A DNA stretch of 64,000 nucleotides, taken from NCBI RefSeq assembly GCF_003072625.1, contig NZ_CP027805.1, positions 1,759,501-1,823,500 of the forward strand, given 5' to 3'. A program made the position numbers and the translations under genes. The DNA comes from Limosilactobacillus reuteri (GTDB taxonomy: Bacteria > Bacillota > Bacilli > Lactobacillales > Lactobacillaceae). The notes under the pieces were generated by a model, which searched no databases, was not told where the DNA came from, and worked only from the letters and a program-made list of their open reading frames with translations. This document shows positions 58,890 to 64,000 of the stretch, piece after piece (position 1 is the stretch's first letter; every line of letters starts with the position of its first letter).

Positions 58890-59735
58890 ATGTTTTTACC
58901 ACAATTAGGATTAAAAGGAAGCAGTCAACTAGACCAAATTAACGATCGCCTACAATATAATCCTATTGCTTATGAATTTTATACTGATGCTAATGATTTT
59001 ACTGATGAAGGCTACCAACGCCTCTATGATGCAATTCAATACGTTAAAGATGCTGGAATTAAAAATATTATTCTACATCACCCAATGAAGTTTCAGGATC
59101 ATCATTCAGAAGTAGTGGCTCCGGAAAAACAGTACCCCGACCTATACCGCTTCATCGAATTTACAACTGAAAAGCTCCTTTACTTAGCCGATGACCTCGA
59201 TGTTCAAGTTCTGGTCCACGGTGGTTATGCCGGTCCTGAATCACGTTACTTTGTTTCCCTCTACCCTAGTGTAGAAGACGCCCGAAATGCTGTTTATCAG
59301 CGATTGGATCGTTTTGCAGATGCTGGCGGAGAGCATATCATGTTTGAAAACTCAATTGCACCAGTTTTCGCTTATGGCGATCCCTTTCAAGAAGATGAAA
59401 TTCTTGCACATGATTATCGACTTGCCTTTGATACATCCCATTGTTTTATTGAGCTTCATGGGAATAACCAGAAATTAGCATCATCCCTAGAACACTTAAA
59501 AGATCGTACTGTTCACTATCACCTAGTTGATTCAATGGGCAAAACTCATGATAGTCTTACTCTCGGCACCGGTAAAATTGACTGGGCTAATGTTCTGCCT
59601 CACTTAAACCCAGCTGCTACTAGTATTTATGAAATTAACTTACATGATCAAAATAATTGTCGTGAACAAATCGACAGTCATAACTATTTACTTAAACTTT
59701 ATCAAAAGCTTAATAATGGAGGAGAGTTATCGTGA
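58890..59735 (+). CDS. Sugar phosphate isomerase/epimerase-like TIM barrel
   Basis: A 281-residue protein of the xylose isomerase-like/AP endonuclease 2 fold. Metal-ligand-type residues appear at strand ends: LHHPMKF, VHGGYAG, MFENS, FDTSHCF, HYHLVDS and YEINLHD. By family it could isomerise a sugar phosphate or act on DNA; the latter is unlikely because endonuclease IV signatures are absent. Four-base overlap (GTGA) with the AI-2E gene implies co-translation. AGGAGGTAAATTTTT precedes the ATG. Confidence 0.83.
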   Translation: MFLPQLGLKGSSQLDQINDRLQYNPIAYEFYTDANDFTDEGYQRLYDAIQYVKDAGIKNIILHHPMKFQDHHSEVVAPEKQYPDLYRFIEFTTEKLLYLADDLDVQVLVHGGYAGPESRYFVSLYPSVEDARNAVYQRLDRFADAGGEHIMFENSIAPVFAYGDPFQEDEILAHDYRLAFDTSHCFIELHGNNQKLASSLEHLKDRTVHYHLVDSMGKTHDSLTLGTGKIDWANVLPHLNPAATSIYEINLHDQNNCREQIDSHNYLLKLYQKLNNGGELS

Positions 59736-60871
59736 AGCAATATATCAATCGCCGTCATATTTCTTTAGTATTAACCCTATTTGTCCTCTACTTAGCAATC
59801 ACCTATTGGGAAATTGTCGCTAAATTTATCCAAACAATTTTTTCTGCAACCGTGCCGCTTTTAATAGGAGTAATCCTTGCCTATATTGTTAACTTACTAT
59901 TAAAACAATATGAACACCTCTACTTATCTTTATTCAAGAAACCAAGTGCGCAAAAATTCAAGCGACCAGTTGGAATAGTGATGTCTTATTTAACAATCAT
60001 CCTAATAATCGCCGTCGTTTTTGCCTTAGTAATTCCCGAACTTATTACGTGTGTAAAACTGCTTATTGCAAATCATAGTCACATTATTAACCATTTTATT
60101 GATTACTTTGAACATAGCAGTGATTTTAAAGGCCTCATCAATAACTTTGATGCTAGTAAAATTCAATGGGATAAACTTGGTAAATATCTTACGTCTGGCG
60201 TTGGTGGAACTTTCCGGACGGTTATTTCAACAGCCTCATCTGTATTTTCGGCTGCCACAACTGCAATTATTGCGTTTTTCTTCTCAATCTACCTCTTGAT
60301 TTATAAAGAAATGTTGCAACGTCAGTTTACTAAATTACTTTCAACATACTTTAGCCGATACCAGTCACAAATAATTAGAATTCTGAAAGTTTTTGATGAA
60401 AGTTACAGTAACTATATTGTTGGGCAATGTAAAGATGCTGCTATTCTTGGAATCTCGTGTTTTATTGGAATGACGATCTTACGAATGCCTTACGCTTGCA
60501 TGATCGGAGTTGTGACTGCATTTGGTGCTTTAATCCCAATCATCGGCGCCATCCTTGGAGCTAGTGTCGGAGTAGTTATCATCTTTGCCGTTTCTCCACT
60601 TCAAGCTGGTATTTTCTTGATCTTTATTATTCTCCTTCAACAGTTAGATAACCGTATTACCTATCCACTAGTTGTTGGAAGATCAATTGGGCTACCGAGT
60701 GTATGGGTATTTGCCGCGGTTATTATTGGTGGGGGAATTTCCGGAATTCTTGGAATGATGTTCACTGTTCCATTATTTGCAGCCCTTTATAAATTATTAA
60801 GTGCTGATGCAAGAAACAGAATAACAATCGCCGTTTGTAAAATTAAGTTAGAAAATAAGTTAGAAAAATAG
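59732..60871 (+). CDS. AI-2E family transporter (PerM-like), C-terminus altered by IS30
   Basis: A 379-residue AI-2E/PerM protein with about eight hydrophobic segments, including the conserved QQLDNRITYPLVVGRSIGLPSVWVF. The GTG start overlaps the previous gene by four bases. The last ~12 residues (VCKIKLENKLEK) are coded by the left end of IS30 copy B, so the native C-terminus is replaced. Despite the family name, autoinducer-2 export is not established for most members; Na+/H+ exchange has been suggested for some. Confidence 0.85.
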   Translation: MKQYINRRHISLVLTLFVLYLAITYWEIVAKFIQTIFSATVPLLIGVILAYIVNLLLKQYEHLYLSLFKKPSAQKFKRPVGIVMSYLTIILIIAVVFALVIPELITCVKLLIANHSHIINHFIDYFEHSSDFKGLINNFDASKIQWDKLGKYLTSGVGGTFRTVISTASSVFSAATTAIIAFFFSIYLLIYKEMLQRQFTKLLSTYFSRYQSQIIRILKVFDESYSNYIVGQCKDAAILGISCFIGMTILRMPYACMIGVVTAFGALIPIIGAILGASVGVVIIFAVSPLQAGIFLIFIILLQQLDNRITYPLVVGRSIGLPSVWVFAAVIIGGGISGILGMMFTVPLFAALYKLLSADARNRITIAVCKIKLENKLEK

Positions 60872-61906
60872 AAAAGCCATTTGTGGTAGACTTTTGAATA
60901 CCCCTAAACAAAAGAAAGGAAACCACAAATGACTTACACCCATCTTACCACAAACGAGCTGACAATCATCGCCCATTCTTTCGTGCAAAAGCTTAAAGCG
61001 TACCGAGTGGCCCGAATGATCAACCGTTGCGCCGAAACCGTTTATCGCGTTTATCGTTACCTGGAAACCGGTGCCTCAATTGCTGATTATCAAGATCACT
61101 ATATGCGCAATAAGCAACGTTGTGGCCGAAAACGTACTCAGTTGTCACTGGCTGAACTCACTTATATCAACGACAAAATTGCCCAGGGGTGGACGCCTGA
61201 TACCATTATTGGGCGCGCTGAGCGCCCAATTAGTTGTAACCGGCGAACTCTTTACCGGATGTTTGAACGTGGCCAGTTCGGCTTCGATGTCCGTTCCTTG
61301 CCGATGCGAGGTAAGCGGCACCCGAATGGCTATGTCGAGCGCCGCGGGAAGGCTGGCCAATTGGGGCGAAGTATTCACGAGCGTGCCAAGGACTTTCCGC
61401 ACTATGCCACTGAATTTGGGCACCTTGAAGCTGATACCGTCCAAGGCAAAAAGCACCAAGGGGCGGTAATGACCCTGACCGAACGCCAATCGAAGGTCGA
61501 AATTGTACTCAATGTGCACGAAAAGACGGCTGATGCGATTAACCAACACTTAAGTCAGTGGCTTCGGAAATTCCCGCGGTACTTCTTCAAATCGATTACC
61601 TTTGACAACGGAAAAGAATTCGCCGGCTGGCGCGAGATTGCCAATCAATTTGACCTTCACACTTACTTTGCCGAGGTTGGTGCTCCCAATCAACGAGGGC
61701 TGAACGAAAACAACAACGGTCTTTTACGCCGGGATGGCTTAACGAAACAGCTAGATTTCCGCAATCTTCCTGATGAATTGGTAACCCAACTGATGAGTAA
61801 GCGAAATAACCTGCCCCGTAAATCACTAGGCTATCGAACTCCATATGAAGTATTCATGTCTTACGTCACTGATGAGCAACTATTTTCTTTCTAACTTAAA
61901 TTGACA
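60836..61906 (+). mobile_element. IS30-family insertion sequence, copy B
   Basis: Its ends nearly match those of copy A: TGTAAAATTAAGTTAGAAA at 60836, with the AAGTTAGAAAA block duplicated, and at the right TCTAACTTAAATTGACA to 61906. The transposase inside is complete. The element is inserted at the 3' end of the AI-2E gene. Exact ends are uncertain by a few bases. Confidence 0.83.
60929..61894 (+). CDS. IS30-family transposase (copy B)
   Basis: A 321-residue IS30 transposase, collinear with copy A and clearly homologous (FGHLEADTVQG, ITFDNGKEFAGW, GLNENNNGLLRRD). Codons are far richer in GC (for example CGC, GCC, CCG) than in copy A, and many residues differ in the N-terminal HTH region. 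It is probably functional. The difference suggests independent arrival from a higher-GC relative rather than local copying. Confidence 0.95.
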   Translation: MTYTHLTTNELTIIAHSFVQKLKAYRVARMINRCAETVYRVYRYLETGASIADYQDHYMRNKQRCGRKRTQLSLAELTYINDKIAQGWTPDTIIGRAERPISCNRRTLYRMFERGQFGFDVRSLPMRGKRHPNGYVERRGKAGQLGRSIHERAKDFPHYATEFGHLEADTVQGKKHQGAVMTLTERQSKVEIVLNVHEKTADAINQHLSQWLRKFPRYFFKSITFDNGKEFAGWREIANQFDLHTYFAEVGAPNQRGLNENNNGLLRRDGLTKQLDFRNLPDELVTQLMSKRNNLPRKSLGYRTPYEVFMSYVTDEQLFSF

Positions 61907-61917
61907 TTTCGGGAATT

Positions 61918-61962
61918 CAAAAAAATGAGTGAAAAACCGTAGCATTTTTCACTCATTTTTTC
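61918..61962. terminator. Terminator after the B3/B4 gene
   Basis: AAAAATGAGTGAAAAA pairs with TTTTTCACTCATTTTT across CCGTAGCA, symmetric for both strands. It mainly serves the minus-strand operon. Confidence 0.82.
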
Positions 61963-61967
61963 ATTTT

Positions 61968-62693
61968 TTATAAATTATCTGGAACCTCTGCAACAGACTG
62001 ATCCTTAGTCAGGCGATAAACTTGCGATGCATTTACACCAAAGTACTGGTTAATTAGCTTGCTCAATTCTTCCATCGCTTCATTAGCGCGTTCAATTTGT
62101 TCTGGATTAATTGCTTCCATAACTGCAACTACATTTTGAGAATCTTCTGTCAACATTGTTCGTTGAGCTTCACGCCAGTTTAGACAACGACAAACAGCAC
62201 CTTCATCGTCATAATAAATAACTTCGCCCTCTAAAGCAGGTTCATCTTCTTCAGCACCGACTGGCCGAAATGCTTCGCCACCTTTTGCAGCACCCAAATG
62301 AAGGTCGCCAGCAATCTTATTTCGGTCTTCAATGCCTACTGGAACTCCGTAGCTCAAAGAAATACTATTGTAGACATCAACAAGAGGTTCAATTGGTTCA
62401 AATTTCCGTCCTTGATTGGCACGCTTCAATAAGGCCTCAATTGATGAGCGCGCACCTTTCTTTTTCTTAAACTGTTGAAATGCTTGACGCCATTGATCAA
62501 CAACTGGATTCAAACGAAAAGTTTCATTAGTTAAAAACTTATCAGCCTCATGAGTAGCATTTGCTAATAGCTTTTTCCGTTCATCATAGTTGTTATCAGT
62601 ATCATGGTTATCAATGCCATTTGCAAACAAGATGTTTATTTGTGCATCTGGAAAAAGTTCCCAAAAACTTGGATCAATCGTCACTTGCTTCAT
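61968..62693 (-). CDS. B3/B4 tRNA-binding-domain protein
   Basis: A 241-residue protein resembling the B3/B4 domain of phenylalanyl-tRNA synthetase beta, found as a standalone family. It contains WRQAFQQFKKKKGARSSIEALLKRANQGR and LVDVYNSISLSYGVPVGIEDRNKIAGDLHLGAAKGGE, as usual. Editing of mischarged aminoacyl-tRNA is suspected but not proven. I start at ATG 62693 after AGAGGAGAG; the longer frame begins inside the MarR gene. It is 23 bp downstream of marR on the same strand. Confidence 0.87.
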   Translation of the reverse strand: MKQVTIDPSFWELFPDAQINILFANGIDNHDTDNNYDERKKLLANATHEADKFLTNETFRLNPVVDQWRQAFQQFKKKKGARSSIEALLKRANQGRKFEPIEPLVDVYNSISLSYGVPVGIEDRNKIAGDLHLGAAKGGEAFRPVGAEEDEPALEGEVIYYDDEGAVCRCLNWREAQRTMLTEDSQNVVAVMEAINPEQIERANEAMEELSKLINQYFGVNASQVYRLTKDQSVAEVPDNL

Positions 62694-62716
62694 AAAAATA
62701 CTCTCCTCTTTATAAA

Positions 62717-63169
62717 TTAGTATTGACGTTTGCCCCCATGCTTTACGGTATCCCAATCACCATCAATATTTTGCCGGATACGAACTAGATAATCATGAAC
62801 CTGCTGAGCCTCTTTTTCCGAGAAGCCTTTCAATGCCTCACTATTTGAAAATTGGTTTTCACGAATAATAAAAGGATAAATTTCTTTCCCCCTTTGAGTA
62901 ACATAAAGTCGTTTAATTTTCTTATTCGTCGGATCACTTTTTCTTTCAATAAAGCCATTTTTCTCAAGCTTTTTAACAGCACGGGCAATCGTTGTTCGGT
63001 CTACTTTTATCAAGTTTGATAATTGTTCTGAAATAATTCCTGGATGCTCATAAATACGAACAACATATAGGTATTGACCACGTGCTAAATCGATTTGCTT
63101 GAACTCAATATTGGCAATCGAATCGAGGGCTCGATCAATCATCCCTATTTCACGTAAAATATCAATCAT
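62717..63169 (-). CDS. MarR-family transcriptional regulator
   Basis: A 150-residue winged-HTH protein. The recognition region is GIISEQLSNLIKVDRTTIARAVKKLEKNGFIERKSDPTNKKIKRLYVTQRGKE (about residues 43-95), with helices on either side for dimerisation. It precedes the B3/B4 gene, which it may control. Ligand unknown. AGGAGAATTTTTATCA precedes the start. Confidence 0.92.
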   Translation of the reverse strand: MIDILREIGMIDRALDSIANIEFKQIDLARGQYLYVVRIYEHPGIISEQLSNLIKVDRTTIARAVKKLEKNGFIERKSDPTNKKIKRLYVTQRGKEIYPFIIRENQFSNSEALKGFSEKEAQQVHDYLVRIRQNIDGDWDTVKHGGKRQY

Positions 63170-63236
63170 TGATAAAAATTCTCCTTGTCTACAATATTAA
63201 AACGTTTTTGTTGTAATTGCAGCAAAACATTCAAAG

Positions 63237-63764
63237 CTAATTATTTTCCAACGGCGCCGGCTGAGCAACTTTTTGCATCGCCGTTAATAATTGAGCAGCA
63301 TCCATTCGCGCTAAAACTGATTTCAGTGCTAATGTTATTAATCGATCATTCTGCGGATTAATCACGTTATTGCTTGGAATTTCTTCTCCAGCTAAAAGTG
63401 CGTTCAAAATTTCAACAAAGCGGTCATAGGCAGCTTGCGGGTAAGAATTCATAGTAACCTGGGCAATTCCTGCACGGATATCATCTAGTGAAAAATTTGA
63501 TTTTAATAATCCAATAAGTAAAAGATCTACTAATTGGTTAACAGCATACTTTTTCTTGATTGGTGCTTGAATAACTTTCTTTTTTACATAATTGTTTACC
63601 ATTGATTTTGTAAGTGGTTCAATTCTCAAATGGTTCAATTGTTCATTTACAATTGCCACCACCTGGTCAACATACAAACCTAGTGTAGGTAATTCTTTCC
63701 ATCGTGGAAATCGCACCCGTGCTAAATTATTTTGCCATCGTTGATATTCTTCTAATTTATCCAT
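63237..63764 (-). CDS. DUF1836 domain protein
   Basis: A 175-residue protein. The DUF1836 core, likely helix-turn-helix-like, spans FPRWKELPTLGLYVDQVVAIVNEQL ... LTKSMVNNYVKKKVIQAPIKKKY. Function unknown; a DNA-binding role is suggested only by the predicted helical N-terminal domain. I choose ATG 63764, preceded by a modest AGCAGGTTG, over 63839, which lies inside the next gene. It is 16 bp downstream of the SDR gene, so probably in one operon. Confidence 0.82.
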   Translation of the reverse strand: MDKLEEYQRWQNNLARVRFPRWKELPTLGLYVDQVVAIVNEQLNHLRIEPLTKSMVNNYVKKKVIQAPIKKKYAVNQLVDLLLIGLLKSNFSLDDIRAGIAQVTMNSYPQAAYDRFVEILNALLAGEEIPSNNVINPQNDRLITLALKSVLARMDAAQLLTAMQKVAQPAPLENN

Positions 63765-63780
63765 ATCACAACCTGCTTTC

Positions 63781-64000
63781 TTATGGGGCAATTCCAATCG
63801 ATTGATTCCGAAAATCATCGGTAGTAACTGCTTGTTCAATTATCTGTGCTACTTGTCTTAATCCAATCTCTTTGCCTTCTAAAGTCTCCCCTTCACTAAC
63901 AACCTTAAGGGAAGTTTCTTCACCAGTAATTGGCAAAGCCCTAATAATAGTATATGGCAACTCAAATTCATCAATCATTTTAACCGCATATTGATGAGCA
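63781..64000 (-). CDS. NAD(P)H-binding atypical SDR (C-terminal part)
   Basis: The last 72 codons of a protein that begins beyond the right edge. ELPYTIIRALPITGEETS, followed by GETLEGKEIGLRQVAQIIEQAV, is the usual ending of NAD(P)H-binding NmrA/YwnB-like atypical SDRs (YTIIRPG... then SR.DVA). Function unknown; the cofactor-binding part is outside the window. Confidence 0.65.
   Translation of the reverse strand, partial: AHQYAVKMIDEFELPYTIIRALPITGEETSLKVVSEGETLEGKEIGLRQVAQIIEQAVTTDDFRNQSIGIAP

Noticed and set aside
62717-62756. Longer N-terminus for the B3/B4 protein starting inside marR
   Set aside because: The ATG at 62693 has an excellent ribosome binding site and begins the conserved sequence.

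Overview
The window looks like chromosomal DNA of a low-GC, obligately heterofermentative lactic acid bacterium, most probably Limosilactobacillus (Lactobacillus) reuteri or a close relative. This rests on the AT-rich composition, strong AGGAGG-type ribosome binding sites, a phosphoketolase (xfp), D-lactate dehydrogenase, PepX/Pip/PepD peptidases and IS30/IS1182 elements. The species name is inferred from gene content and was not searched. I saw no rRNA, tRNA, CRISPR array, prophage or plasmid origin.

Layout. 0-3.1 kb: potABCD polyamine importer (minus; potD runs off the left edge). 3.2-12.4 kb: housekeeping genes: PepX, proline iminopeptidase, a P2-type cation ATPase, Dps, an amino-acid permease and a HAD phosphatase. 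12.4-21.3 kb: a zone of decay. It holds an Rpn-type nuclease, a broken IS1182 element and frameshifted copies of a zinc-ribbon membrane protein, a ferredoxin-NADP reductase, a nucleoside hydrolase, an SDR, and the ykoE and ykoD genes of a TPP-riboswitch-controlled thiamine-precursor transporter. 22-32.8 kb: ykoC, a DUF4870 protein, a Na+/H+ antiporter, an IS30 copy, a lipase-like hydrolase, an XRE regulator-methyltransferase pair, a quinone-oxidoreductase-like MDR, an orphan PTS IIC and an MFS exporter. 33-34.6 kb: an XRE-HTH domain fused to an ABC ATPase, followed by its ABC-2 permease. 34.6-41.8 kb: a highly structured candidate small RNA, two unknown genes, lipoate ligase, UspA, a TetM-like GTPase, a ROK kinase and BrnQ. 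41.9-48.2 kb: a frameshifted cinnamoyl-esterase homologue, a frameshifted second permease, phosphoketolase and a frameshifted acyltransferase. 48.2-64 kb: a GntR regulator, YbaK, PepD, a heterodimeric ABC exporter, D-LDH convergent with an aquaglyceroporin, two further IS30 elements, an AI-2E family protein, MarR and B3/B4 genes, a DUF1836 protein and a partial SDR.

How the genes fit together. Several functions suit a peptide-scavenging, sugar-fermenting commensal: PepX, Pip, PepD, BrnQ and the APC permeases for amino acids; Xfp and D-LDH for the phosphoketolase pathway; PotABCD, LplA and YkoEDC for scavenged polyamine, lipoate and thiamine precursors. Most transcription units end in clear intrinsic terminators.

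Most interesting signals. (1) A ~173-bp intergenic repeat present twice, with base changes that preserve a long hairpin. (2) A minus-strand intergenic transcript candidate near 34.6-34.8 kb with a promoter, three hairpins and a terminator. (3) The HTH-ABC ATPase fusion. (4) The dense cluster of frameshifts at 13.5-21.3 kb, which is either real gene decay or poor sequence quality and must be resolved before any function there is believed.
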